From positions 18,096-82,095 of the forward strand of contig JBBRMR010000013.1 of NCBI GenBank assembly GCA_038230735.1: a stretch of 64,000 nt of DNA. Reading direction: 5' to 3'. The notes under the pieces are model-generated. The model worked only from the letters and a program-made list of their open reading frames with translations, was not told the DNA's origin and searched no databases. Positions within the stretch are counted from its first letter, which is position 1; the number at the start of each line of letters is the position of its first letter. This document shows positions 53,622 through 61,625 of the stretch, in pieces. This stretch comes from Arcicella sp038230735. Its GTDB lineage: Bacteria; Bacteroidota; Bacteroidia; Cytophagales; Spirosomataceae. A program made the position numbers and the translations under genes.

Positions 53622-53984
53622 TATGGAAGGGTTACAAATTAGGGCGATTAAATTTATTTTATCTTAATAAATAGTATGATTTTGATTACTCATCAAAAAT
53701 ACGTCATTTTACTCTTTTTAAAAATTTTATTCTAAGAATAACGTACATTATTGATTATTTGTAAATAATGTCAGTAAGCCGACAAGCGATTGTCGTACTT
53801 TTTATCAACTTTGTATCGTTGAAATAGTATTAAGTAAATGAGTATTGGGTAGGTTGGTATTGAGTAACAAACTCAATATTTTATCTTGATTCAATCCAAA
53901 ACTCCTTAAAAATCGGATATATCCACAGACTAATTACTCACATACTCAATACTCATTTACTTAAAACTTCAAATAATTAAAGAA
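53622..53984. other. Divergent region with repeat-unit hairpin
   Basis: Holds the hairpin at 53830-53964 and, at about 53782-53797, a small palindrome CGACAAGCGATTGTCG. No gene. CAACTTTG at about 53806-53813 is a weak -7 candidate for the lipoprotein gene. Confidence 0.55.
53830..53964. promoter_or_regulatory. Repeat-unit hairpin before the DM13 gene
   Basis: 18-base perfect arms TTAAGTAAATGAGTATTG (53830-53847) and its reverse complement (53947-53964), about 99 bases apart, with further pairing of GTATTGAGTAA-type units inside. The left arm region has no C and the right arm region no G. It ends 20 bases before the start codon. Confidence 0.7.
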
Positions 53985-54413
53985 ATGAAAAAGATAATAA
54001 TTTTCTCAATCTCACTTTTAGTGATGTCCGCTTGCACGAGGGATCAAGCATTAACGCCCGTAACGCAAGCAACGCCCGTAAACATTGACCCTGTAAAACC
54101 CGCAGAATCAACGGGGGCATTTTCTAATGGCGCTCATCCGACTTCTGGAACGGTGAAGGTGGTCGTTGATAAAACGGATGCCACCAAAAAGTATCTTTCT
54201 TTTGAAAATTTCAAAACCGATGCTGGTCCAGATTTGTATATTTATTTAGCCGAAGACAAGAATGCAACGGGTTCAGTATCAGTAGCAAAATTAGATAAAA
54301 CTGGCACTTTTACGTTGGATATTCCTGCTAATGCAAACCTTACCAAACAAAAATATGTATTGGTGTGGTGCAAGTCATTTACGGTACTTTTTGGGAGTGC
54401 TAAATTGGAGTGA
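53985..54413 (+). CDS. DM13-domain lipoprotein
   Basis: 142 aa; lipoprotein signal MKKIIIFSISLLVMSAC (Cys17). DM13-type domain: SFENFKTDAGPDLYIYLAED, SVAKLDKTGTFTLDIPAN, VLVWCKSFTVLFGSAKLE, with the typical Cys in the VWCKSF strand. DM13 domains are thought to carry electrons or bind a redox cofactor; unproven. It is followed by an outer-membrane-like protein and a YceI protein, all on the plus strand. Confidence 0.85.
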   Translation: MKKIIIFSISLLVMSACTRDQALTPVTQATPVNIDPVKPAESTGAFSNGAHPTSGTVKVVVDKTDATKKYLSFENFKTDAGPDLYIYLAEDKNATGSVSVAKLDKTGTFTLDIPANANLTKQKYVLVWCKSFTVLFGSAKLE

Positions 54414-54483
54414 AGTTTTAACAGTCAAACCATTAACCATTTTTTGAGTTACAATTCATCAACAAATATTTTTAAAATCTATT

Positions 54484-55218
54484 ATGAAAAACCTTATTGT
54501 TTTATTGTTTTTAACTATTATTTCTTTCAATGTTTCAGCCCAAGGCTTTGATAAATCTTACAGCACGCTTGACTTGGCTTTGGCGGGTAATTCCAATGCT
54601 TTTTCACCCGCAGTTTCTTACACGCAGATGTTTGGGTTGGGTAAATCAAAACGCTTCAAAATTGGTTATGGCATTAGGCTCACTTCGTTTTTTATGAACA
54701 ACGTTTCTGCCCGAACTGCCCCCGCAAAGTTCACCTCGAGTACATCAAGTTTTAGTGCCTTATTTGCCGATGATATTAATTCAAATATTGATACTTTACA
54801 ATTATCAACCGCTCAAAATAATGCGTTGAATGTTTCAATCAATTTGCAATATGCTTTGTCTAAAAAATTGGAAATAGGCTTTAATATTGATGCCACGGGC
54901 TATTCTTTCGGAGCTTCGCAAACGGGAACTTTGATTTCAAAAAAGAATAAGCACAAATTCACTGATGGCACAAATACCTCGGTGGCAAATCCCAATGGTT
55001 TGAATCTATTATTGGTAAGTGATTCTGACTTGGGGAGCTTAAACTCAGAAATTTACGCTCGATATTGGGTAACAGAAAAGATTGGAATTAGAGCGGGTGT
55101 GAGTTTTTTGTTTACGGAATACACCAGTGATAAAAAAGTACAATTGACCGATGGACTAAACAACCGTTGGAGATATAAATCACTGTTACCGTTAATTGCA
55201 GTTTCGTATAAATTGTAA
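54484..55218 (+). CDS. Outer-membrane beta-barrel-like hypothetical protein
   Basis: 244 aa, signal MKNLIVLLFLTIISFNVSAQ. Alternating hydrophobic strands, for example YGIRLTSFFMN, NVSINLQYALSKKLEIGFNI, KIGIRAGVSFLF, and a C-terminal strand SLLPLIAVSYKL typical of outer-membrane proteins. No family recognised. Gap to the DM13 gene 70 bases, to the YceI gene 41 bases. Confidence 0.8.
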   Translation: MKNLIVLLFLTIISFNVSAQGFDKSYSTLDLALAGNSNAFSPAVSYTQMFGLGKSKRFKIGYGIRLTSFFMNNVSARTAPAKFTSSTSSFSALFADDINSNIDTLQLSTAQNNALNVSINLQYALSKKLEIGFNIDATGYSFGASQTGTLISKKNKHKFTDGTNTSVANPNGLNLLLVSDSDLGSLNSEIYARYWVTEKIGIRAGVSFLFTEYTSDKKVQLTDGLNNRWRYKSLLPLIAVSYKL

Positions 55219-55259
55219 ATGAGTAATCTTAATCTTCTCAACTTCTAAATGGTAAAATA

Positions 55260-55796
55260 ATGATTAACAAAATCTTAATAACCCTTTTGTTCGTAAGTTC
55301 GTCAATCGGTGTAAATGCCCAAAATTGGAAACCAACTACGGCAAATGTATTCTTCAAACTCAAGATGTTGGGTTCAACCGTAGAGGGGAAATTCAAAGGA
55401 TTTTCAGGAACCTTGAAATTTGATGCTAATAATTTAGCTGCGTCAAGCCTGAATGCCACCGTAGATGCCACCACGATTGATACCGATAATAACCTCAGAA
55501 ACAAGCACTTAAAAGAAAAGGAAGATTTTTTCAACGTTGCCAAATATCCCCTTCTGAAAATGAAGACTACTAAGATTGAAAAAGATGGCAATAACTTTAT
55601 AGGATATTTTGACCTCACGATGAAGGAGACCACTAAGTCAGTGAAAATTCCTTTCACCTTCAAACAGGAGGGAAATAATGCCACCTTCCAAGGGTCAGCC
55701 GTCATCAATCGCCGAGACTGGTCAGTGGGCGGGGGTACTTGGGGCATGAGCGATAATGTAACTTTCACGATTTTGGTTAATGCCGTGAGTCAGTAA
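55260..55796 (+). CDS. YceI-family periplasmic protein
   Basis: 178 aa, signal MINKILITLLFVSSSIGVNA. Lipocalin-like YceI domain: TTANVFFKLKMLGSTVEGKF, LNATVDATTIDTDNNLRNKH (starts KSSLNATV), FDLTMKETTKSVKIPF, NRRDWSVGGG. YceI proteins bind isoprenoid-type ligands. The grouping with a DM13 lipoprotein and a barrel suggests a periplasmic lipid or redox task; inference. Confidence 0.92.
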   Translation: MINKILITLLFVSSSIGVNAQNWKPTTANVFFKLKMLGSTVEGKFKGFSGTLKFDANNLAASSLNATVDATTIDTDNNLRNKHLKEKEDFFNVAKYPLLKMKTTKIEKDGNNFIGYFDLTMKETTKSVKIPFTFKQEGNNATFQGSAVINRRDWSVGGGTWGMSDNVTFTILVNAVSQ

Positions 55797-55922
55797 ACAA
55801 TCGGGTGGCGAACCGATGTCAATAAAGTAGAAAATTAAATGAGATTCTGAGGGTTTTAGTTTTTTATTCACTCATTCTATCAGATTACGCACCCCGTTCA
55901 TCACTCAATCATTGAAAAAGAG

Positions 55923-56426
55923 ATGCTTCAAGAAACAAACATACAAATTATAACCCAACTAACTGATTTACTGAATGATATAGAATCATCGGTTTATAAA
56001 GATACCCTGCGTCCGTTGCATTATAGCACAACGGGGCAACACGTTAGGCACATTACGGAGTTTTATTTATGTCTTTTGAAAGGTTATAAATCGGGCGTAG
56101 TGGATTACGATGCCCGTGAAAGAAATCTTTTGATTGAAATTGATAAAAACTTCACGATTGAAACTTTGGAGAATGTTATTCAAGATTTGAAAAAACTAAA
56201 ATTTGATAAATCTTTAATCCTGAACAGTAGTTTTGGAGGCGATGAGGGAATGGAAATCCCTACCAGCTTTTTTCGTGAATTGACGTATTTAATTGAACAT
56301 ACCATTCATCATTTAGCCATCATCAAAATTGGATTAAACGAAGTTTATCCCGAAATAGAAATACCAAAAAACTTTGGGGTAGCACACTCGACAATTAGGT
56401 TTAAGGGGTTAGGAGTTGGGGGTTAA
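55923..56426 (+). CDS. DinB/YfiT-like protein
   Basis: 167 aa four-helix bundle. Metal-ligand His positions are visible: GQHVRHITEFY (about 37-47) and LIEHTIHHLAII (about 126-137). DinB-like enzymes include thiol-dependent transferases. No signal peptide. Function unproven. The region before it (55797-55922) holds no gene. Confidence 0.82.
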   Translation: MLQETNIQIITQLTDLLNDIESSVYKDTLRPLHYSTTGQHVRHITEFYLCLLKGYKSGVVDYDARERNLLIEIDKNFTIETLENVIQDLKKLKFDKSLILNSSFGGDEGMEIPTSFFRELTYLIEHTIHHLAIIKIGLNEVYPEIEIPKNFGVAHSTIRFKGLGVGG

Positions 56427-56561
56427 GAAAAAACTCAAACTTGTTATCATTTTTTATTTTGCTATTTGAAAACTCATCACTATAATCACCATTTACTTTG
56501 GGTAGCGTTTACTTTATTCGGCAAAACCGTTTACCGTTTACCGTTCACCATGTACCGAAAA

Positions 56562-57275
56562 ATGTGCGTATTAACCTACATACCTACTGAAAATCAAGGG
56601 TTTATCTTTACCAATAACCGAGATGAAGCCACGGCTCGCCCCAAAGCAATTCCTCCAAGAAAGTATATGATTGAGGGTAAAAGAGTGTTCTTTCCAAAAG
56701 ATGCCCAAGCGGGTGGAACATGGATTGCCACTTCGGATAATTATACGATTTGCTTATTAAATGGATCATCAGAAAAGCATATACCAATGCCTCCTTATAG
56801 AAAAAGTAGAGGACATCTAATATTAGATTTTTTCAAGTTTGATACCGTGGATAATTTCATCGAAAATACTTCTTTTGAAGGTGTTGAAAATTTTACGTTG
56901 ATAATTATTCATACCAAAAATAACCTACAAATCTGCGAATTTCGCTGGGATGGTAAGCAACTTTCCTATCAATCCAAAGACCCAAACCAAGCCCATATCT
57001 GGTCATCTTCAACGCTTTATGCGTCCGAAATCCGTAGTCAAAGAGAAGAGTGGTTTGCTGATTTTTTGAAACGAAATCCAAATTTTACCAAAGAACAAGT
57101 AGTAGATTTCCACCTACACGGAGGCACAGGCGATGCCCACAACGATATGCGTATTGACCGCAATGGCGAGTTGCTTACGCAGTGTATTTTCCAAGTAGTT
57201 CACCAAAATCAATATTTATCATTTTCCTTTCACGATTTACTGTCTGAACAGGAGTTGAGGTATCGGGTTTTGTGA
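56562..57275 (+). CDS. NRDE-family (TANGO2-like) protein
   Basis: 237 aa from ATG 56562 (MCVLTYIPTENQGFIFTNN), carrying N19-R20-D21-E22, the family signature. A Cys at position 2 is a typical N-terminal residue of this family. Other marks: AGGTWIATSDNYTICLLNG and HLHGGTGDAHNDMRID. An in-frame TTG at 56466 would prefix 32 residues made from a repeat-like ACCGTTTACCGTT tract, so it is rejected. Role in Bacteroidetes unknown; eukaryotic TANGO2 has a proposed haem or lipid role. Confidence 0.9.
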   Translation: MCVLTYIPTENQGFIFTNNRDEATARPKAIPPRKYMIEGKRVFFPKDAQAGGTWIATSDNYTICLLNGSSEKHIPMPPYRKSRGHLILDFFKFDTVDNFIENTSFEGVENFTLIIIHTKNNLQICEFRWDGKQLSYQSKDPNQAHIWSSSTLYASEIRSQREEWFADFLKRNPNFTKEQVVDFHLHGGTGDAHNDMRIDRNGELLTQCIFQVVHQNQYLSFSFHDLLSEQELRYRVL

Positions 57276-57279
57276 TGGT

Positions 57280-57353
57280 ACGCAGATACTCTGTAACGCA
57301 GATTTTCACAGAGAAAAATATTTTTTTAAATCTGTGTTACGAAGTATCTGCGT
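57280..57353. repeat. Imperfect palindrome downstream of the NRDE gene
   Basis: Arm 57280-57304 (ACGCAGATACTCTGTAACGC) pairs with 57328-57353 at most positions. It shares the ATTTTTTTAAATCTG core (57320-57334) with the hairpin at 2578-2665. Confidence 0.65.
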
Positions 57354-57442
57354 TGTCTGCGTTCCATTTATCCCCAATCTTGAACCAATCCAACAAAACA
57401 AACCATTTTAAGCAAAATATATGGTAAAAATCCAAAAACAGA

Positions 57443-57474
57443 ATTGTTAATTTGAATTTTACCAAGTAATTTTG
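57443..57474 (+). promoter_or_regulatory. atpD promoter
   Basis: TAATTTTG at 57467-57474 is a full match to TAnnTTTG; ATTG at 57443-57446 is 20 bases upstream. Leader about 90 bases. Confidence 0.6.
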
Positions 57475-57568
57475 CACCTTGAAATGATACGGGTTCGCCA
57501 CGTGCCTAATAATCAATTCATTATAAGGATTAATTGCAAAAATAAGAAAAACAAAATCACAATAAAAA

Positions 57569-59086
57569 ATGGCAAATGCAGTCAATAAAGGAAAAGTTAC
57601 GCAAGTAATCGGACCGGTTGTGGATGTGAGCTTCGAGGGTGCAGACTCTCATCTCCCCGCAATTTTGAATGCCTTGGAGGTTATCAAAGCCAACGGCACC
57701 AAAGTTATTCTTGAAGTACAACAGCACTTGGGCGAAGACCGAGTTCGTACCATTGCGATGGAAGGAACAGAAGGACTTCAAAGAGGTAAGGAAGTTATCG
57801 ACTTGGGACAACCCATGTCTATGCCTTCTGGCGAATCAATCAAAGGTCGTCTTTTCAATGTAATTGGAGAAGCCATTGACGGTATTCCACAACCAAAGTC
57901 TGATAAAGCGTTGCCAATCCACCGTCTTGCTCCCAAGTATGACGAATTGGCTACTTCAACCGAGGTGCTTTTCACGGGTATTAAAGTAATTGACTTGCTT
58001 GCTCCTTATGTAAAGGGTGGTAAAATCGGTTTGTTTGGTGGTGCTGGGGTAGGTAAGACCGTATTGATTATGGAACTTATCAACAACATTGCCAAGGCTT
58101 ACGAAGGTCTTTCGGTATTTGCTGGTGTGGGTGAGCGTACTCGTGAGGGTAACGATTTGTTGCGTGAAATGATTGAATCAAACGTAATTCGTTACGGTGA
58201 AGATTTCAAACACGCTATGGAAGAAGGCGAATGGGATTTATCGAAAGTTGATGAAGAGGCTTTGAAAGGCTCACAAGCTACTTTGGTTTTCGGTCAAATG
58301 AACGAGCCTCCAGGAGCAAGAGCGAGAGTAGCCCTTTCTGGACTAACCGTTGCTGAATATTTCCGTGATGCCGAAGGTGAAGACCAAGGACGTGATATTC
58401 TTTTCTTTATTGATAACATCTTCCGTTTTACCCAAGCGGGTTCTGAAGTTTCAGCCCTTTTGGGTCGTATGCCATCAGCGGTAGGTTATCAGCCAACGCT
58501 TGCTACTGAAATGGGAGCGATGCAAGAGCGTATTACTTCCACAAAAAGAGGTTCAATTACCTCGGTACAAGCAGTTTATGTACCTGCCGATGACTTAACT
58601 GACCCCGCTCCTGCGACTACGTTTACTCACTTAGATGCTACCACGGTACTTTCTCGTAAAATTGCCGAATTAGGAATCTATCCAGCTGTTGATCCTCTTG
58701 ATTCATCTTCACGTATTCTTTCTGCTGCTATTTTGGGTGATACTCACTACAACACTGCACAAAGAGTAAAGGAGATTCTTCAACGTTATAAAGAATTACA
58801 AGATATTATTGCCATTTTAGGTCTTGACGAACTTTCGGAAGAGGATAAATTGGCGGTATCACGTGCCAGACGTGTTCAACGTTTCTTATCACAACCATTC
58901 TTCGTAGCCGAGCAGTTTACGGGTTTGAAGGGTGTTTTGGTTGATATTAACGATACCATCAAAGGTTTCAACGCCATCATTGATGGAGCTTATGACCACC
59001 TTCCAGAAGCAGCTTTCAACTTAGTAGGTAGCATTGAAGATGCAGTGGCGAAAGGAGAAAAATTAATGGCAGAAGCAAGTAAATAA
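57569..59086 (+). CDS. atpD: F1F0 ATP synthase subunit beta
   Basis: 505-aa catalytic beta subunit of the F1 sector. Walker A GGAGVGKT at 157-164; GERTREGNDL; the Glu/Asp switch region DEGEDQGRDILFFIDNIFR (as AEGEDQGRDILFFIDNI); ALLGRMPSAVGYQPTLATEM. Full length. In Bacteroidetes the atpD-atpC pair is often separate from the atpBEFHAG cluster; here that pattern holds, as no other atp gene is in view. atpC follows after 84 bases with a hairpin between. Confidence 0.98.
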   Translation: MANAVNKGKVTQVIGPVVDVSFEGADSHLPAILNALEVIKANGTKVILEVQQHLGEDRVRTIAMEGTEGLQRGKEVIDLGQPMSMPSGESIKGRLFNVIGEAIDGIPQPKSDKALPIHRLAPKYDELATSTEVLFTGIKVIDLLAPYVKGGKIGLFGGAGVGKTVLIMELINNIAKAYEGLSVFAGVGERTREGNDLLREMIESNVIRYGEDFKHAMEEGEWDLSKVDEEALKGSQATLVFGQMNEPPGARARVALSGLTVAEYFRDAEGEDQGRDILFFIDNIFRFTQAGSEVSALLGRMPSAVGYQPTLATEMGAMQERITSTKRGSITSVQAVYVPADDLTDPAPATTFTHLDATTVLSRKIAELGIYPAVDPLDSSSRILSAAILGDTHYNTAQRVKEILQRYKELQDIIAILGLDELSEEDKLAVSRARRVQRFLSQPFFVAEQFTGLKGVLVDINDTIKGFNAIIDGAYDHLPEAAFNLVGSIEDAVAKGEKLMAEASK

Positions 59087-59161
59087 TTATGAATTATGAG
59101 TTCTGAATTATGAGAAGCAAACTTTTTCACAATTCATAACTCATAACTCATAATTCATAAC
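59087..59161. promoter_or_regulatory. Repeat-unit hairpin between atpD and atpC
   Basis: Starts TTATGAATTATGAGTT and ends with the near reverse complement AACTCATAATTCATAA, arms about 27 bases. The right side (59133-59161) has no G; the left side has almost no C. It ends 9 bases before the atpC ATG. Confidence 0.75.
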
Positions 59162-59170
59162 TAAAAAAAG

Positions 59171-59401
59171 ATGCAATTAGAAATCATCACTCCCGATAAA
59201 AAAGTGTTCTCTGGCGAAGTAAGCGTAGTTACTCTCCCAGGTACAGACGGTTCTTTCCAAGTCTTGAAAGACCACGCACCCATCGTTTCAACCTTGGGTA
59301 AAGGCACTTTGGCGGCTGACAAACAAGAATTCACCATTGATGGTGGCGTTGTGGAAGTATTAAACAACAAAGTTCTGGTTTTGGCAGAAGCAGTATTGTA
59401 A
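59171..59401 (+). CDS. atpC: F1F0 ATP synthase subunit epsilon, short form
   Basis: 76 aa. Contains only the N-terminal beta-sandwich domain: LEIITPDKKVFSGEVSVVTL, TDGSFQVLKDHAPIVSTLGK, FTIDGGVVEVLNNKVLVLAE. The C-terminal helical domain that acts as an inhibitory latch in E. coli (139 aa protein) is absent. Short epsilon is known in Bacteroidetes. Coupled with atpD; ended by the hairpin at 59432. Confidence 0.93.
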   Translation: MQLEIITPDKKVFSGEVSVVTLPGTDGSFQVLKDHAPIVSTLGKGTLAADKQEFTIDGGVVEVLNNKVLVLAEAVL

Positions 59402-59431
59402 CGTAGCACGGGAATCCTTCCCGTGAGACTC

Positions 59432-59466
59432 AAACCACAAGTTCTTCGGAATTTGTGGTTTTTTTG
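59432..59466. terminator. Terminator after atpC
   Basis: AAACCACAA with TTTGTGGTTTTTTTG around GTTCTTCGGAA. An additional small hairpin GGGAAT-CC-TTCCC lies at about 59410-59423. Confidence 0.85.
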
Positions 59467-59494
59467 TTTTCCATCGGATAAAAAGTTATTTTTG
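59463..59494 (+). promoter_or_regulatory. Promoter overlapping the atpC terminator, leaderless start
   Basis: TTTG at 59463-59466, 20 bases, then TATTTTTG at 59487-59494. The next ATG is at 59499, so the transcript would start at or very near the start codon. The -33 element is part of the terminator T-run. Confidence 0.6.
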
Positions 59495-59498
59495 TTTC

Positions 59499-59873
59499 AT
59501 GCAAACGCTAAACATAAATATAACCATCAATCATATCTATGAAGGATATAAGCCTCCAAAGTCGGTGGTTAATGATAATTTAGCTTATATTTTTCCAAAT
59601 GTTAAATTTGAAGAATCTTTACCTTACACTGACCATTGCTGCGACCTTGACTATCTCGGACACGTAGGCAACAAAGCCTTTGGAATACAGATTACAGGTG
59701 AAAATTATTCCCCCTCAGAACGCATGAAGGCGGGTTTTCAGGCTTTCACAGAAGATTTTGGCGGAAAGGTCTTTATCGTTTTTAGTAATGATGGAGAAGT
59801 TGGGAACAAGGGAATTATTGAAGAAATTAACCAAGAAATAATCAGATTAGCAGAACTCGCTGCCGCAAAATAA
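59499..59873 (+). CDS. Hypothetical protein, MjaI-nuclease-like
   Basis: 124 aa. The pattern LPYTDHCCDLDYLGHVGNK, then FGIQI, then FGGKVFIVFSN and EEINQEIIRLAE is reminiscent, from memory, of the MjaI restriction-endonuclease family (PD-(D/E)xK fold, acid-then-QxK). Here the strand reads GIQIT, so the lysine expected two residues after Gln is replaced by Thr, and the protein is shorter than the restriction enzyme. No methyltransferase gene is adjacent. It may be an inactive or repurposed nuclease fold; function unknown. Confidence 0.65.
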   Translation: MQTLNINITINHIYEGYKPPKSVVNDNLAYIFPNVKFEESLPYTDHCCDLDYLGHVGNKAFGIQITGENYSPSERMKAGFQAFTEDFGGKVFIVFSNDGEVGNKGIIEEINQEIIRLAELAAAK

Positions 59874-59882
59874 ACCCAAACC

Positions 59883-60344
59883 ATGACTATTCTAAACATC
59901 TTTGAACCACAAACTACTGATAAATTGCTTCATCGCATCAGTGAACTTGCTCCCAATACTTATCCACTGTGGGGAAAAATGGATGTTGCTCAAATGCTGG
60001 CTCATTGCTGCGTAGCTTACGACCAAACATTTGATGAAAATACCAAACGCCCAAATACCTTTGTGAGGTTTATGCTTCGGATGGTGCTGAAAGATAGATT
60101 GACCAATTCCACCACGCCCTATAAAAGAAATTCAGGCACGGCTCCTGCTTTTTTGATTACGGATGCCCGTGATTTTGAAGTAGAAAAGGCTCGTTTGAGT
60201 GAATATATCCAACGGGTTGAGAAATTAGGAGCTAAATATTTCGAGAATAAAGAATCTGCCTCATTGGGCAAATTGAACTCTTTTGAATGGAATAATCTCT
60301 TTTACAAACATCTTGACCATCATTTAAGTCAATTTGGCGTTTAA
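59883..60344 (+). CDS. DUF1569/DinB-like protein
   Basis: 153 aa helical bundle: MDVAQMLAHCCVAYDQTF and NLFYKHLDHHLSQF carry the DinB-type His residues; KRNSGTAPAFLITDARDF is typical of DUF1569. It follows the previous gene by 9 bases, so they are co-transcribed. Function unknown. Confidence 0.85.
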   Translation: MTILNIFEPQTTDKLLHRISELAPNTYPLWGKMDVAQMLAHCCVAYDQTFDENTKRPNTFVRFMLRMVLKDRLTNSTTPYKRNSGTAPAFLITDARDFEVEKARLSEYIQRVEKLGAKYFENKESASLGKLNSFEWNNLFYKHLDHHLSQFGV

Positions 60345-60391
60345 AAATATTTGAAACTCCCCTAACAAAATCACACTATCCACGAAACCCA

Positions 60392-61606
60392 ATGCTTTAT
60401 TATTTATTCGATTACTTAGACAAACATTTCAATTTCCCAGGTGCTGGGCTATTTCAGTACATTACTTTTCGGGCTTTTGCGGCTACGGTAATGTCGCTCG
60501 GAATTGCGGCAATTTGGGGAAAAACTGTTATCAATCTTCTTAGAAAATTGCAAATTGGCGAAGACATCCGTGACCTCGGATTAGCAGGGCAAATGCAAAA
60601 GAAAGGTACACCTACTATGGGTGGTTTTATTATTCTTTTATCATTACTTGTACCAGTGCTTTTATTCGCCAAACTCCATAATATTTATATCATTCTCTTA
60701 ATCGTAACCACGGTCTGGCTTTGTGCAGTGGGCTTTTTGGATGATTATATTAAAGTTTTCAAGAAAAACAAAGATGGACTTTCTGGTAAGTTCAAGATAG
60801 TCGGACAGGTTGGTTTAGGGCTTATCGTAGGGCTTACGATGTGGTTTAATGACGACATAAAAGTACGATTTTATGAGAAAGCCAAAATTGCCGCTAATAT
60901 TGGGGAAGTACGAAAATTTGAAGATACAAAATCTTTGATTTCTACAATTCCTTTTATGAAAAACAATCAGTTTGATTATAGCAATCTACTGCCCGATTTC
61001 TTGGGACTCGACCAATATACTTGGATTGTTTACGTGATTGTTGTAATCTTTATCATCACGGCAGTTTCCAACGGTGCAAATATTACGGACGGGATTGACG
61101 GATTGGCTGCGGGAACGTCCATGATTATCGGAATTGGTTTAGCGGTGCTGGCGTATGTATCTGGGAATATAGTATTTTCACAATACTTAAACGTAATGTT
61201 TATTCCAAATTCAGGCGAACTGGCGGTGTTTTGTGCCGCCTTTGTGGGGGCTTGTATTGGGTTTTTATGGTATAATTCCTATCCCGCCCAAGTATTTATG
61301 GGCGATACGGGCAGTTTGATGTTGGGTGGAATCATTGCCACGCTCGCCATCGTGATTCGGAAAGAATTATTAATTCCTGTCTTGTGTGGAATTTTCTTGA
61401 TTGAACTACTCTCCGTGATTCTGCAAGTCAGTTATTTTAAATATACCAAGAAAAAATTTGGGGAAGGTCGGCGAATTTTTCTGATGTCGCCTCTGCATCA
61501 TCACTTTCAAAAGAAAGGATACCACGAAGCAAAATTGGTAACTCGTTTCTGGATTATCGGAATTTTGTTAGTGATTATTTCGGTGGTTACTTTGAAGTTG
61601 AGGTAG
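60392..61606 (+). CDS. mraY: Phospho-N-acetylmuramoyl-pentapeptide-transferase
   Basis: 404-aa polytopic inner-membrane enzyme that makes lipid I from UDP-MurNAc-pentapeptide and undecaprenyl phosphate. Marks: KKGTPTMGGFIIL, DDYIKVFKKNKDGLSGKFK, NGANITDGIDGLAAGTSM (catalytic Asp), GDTGSLMLGG and PLHHHFQKKGYHE. Full length. It is outside any division/cell-wall cluster here: the neighbours are DUF1569-type and metallo-beta-lactamase-type genes, not murD, murF or ftsW. Confidence 0.97.
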   Translation: MLYYLFDYLDKHFNFPGAGLFQYITFRAFAATVMSLGIAAIWGKTVINLLRKLQIGEDIRDLGLAGQMQKKGTPTMGGFIILLSLLVPVLLFAKLHNIYIILLIVTTVWLCAVGFLDDYIKVFKKNKDGLSGKFKIVGQVGLGLIVGLTMWFNDDIKVRFYEKAKIAANIGEVRKFEDTKSLISTIPFMKNNQFDYSNLLPDFLGLDQYTWIVYVIVVIFIITAVSNGANITDGIDGLAAGTSMIIGIGLAVLAYVSGNIVFSQYLNVMFIPNSGELAVFCAAFVGACIGFLWYNSYPAQVFMGDTGSLMLGGIIATLAIVIRKELLIPVLCGIFLIELLSVILQVSYFKYTKKKFGEGRRIFLMSPLHHHFQKKGYHEAKLVTRFWIIGILLVIISVVTLKLR

Positions 61607-61625
61607 TTAAATATTTCCCGTTTAC

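Larger units (their letters stand above)
57276..57568. other. Region upstream of atpD
   Basis: Holds the palindrome 57280-57353 and the atpD promoter 57443-57474. No gene. Confidence 0.6.

Noticed and set aside
53782..53797. Small palindrome CGACAAGCGATTGTCG
   Set aside because: Six-base arms only; may be an operator but no supporting copy or promoter fit.
55238..55768. 176-codon minus-strand frame opposite the YceI gene
   Set aside because: Antisense shadow of a strongly supported gene.
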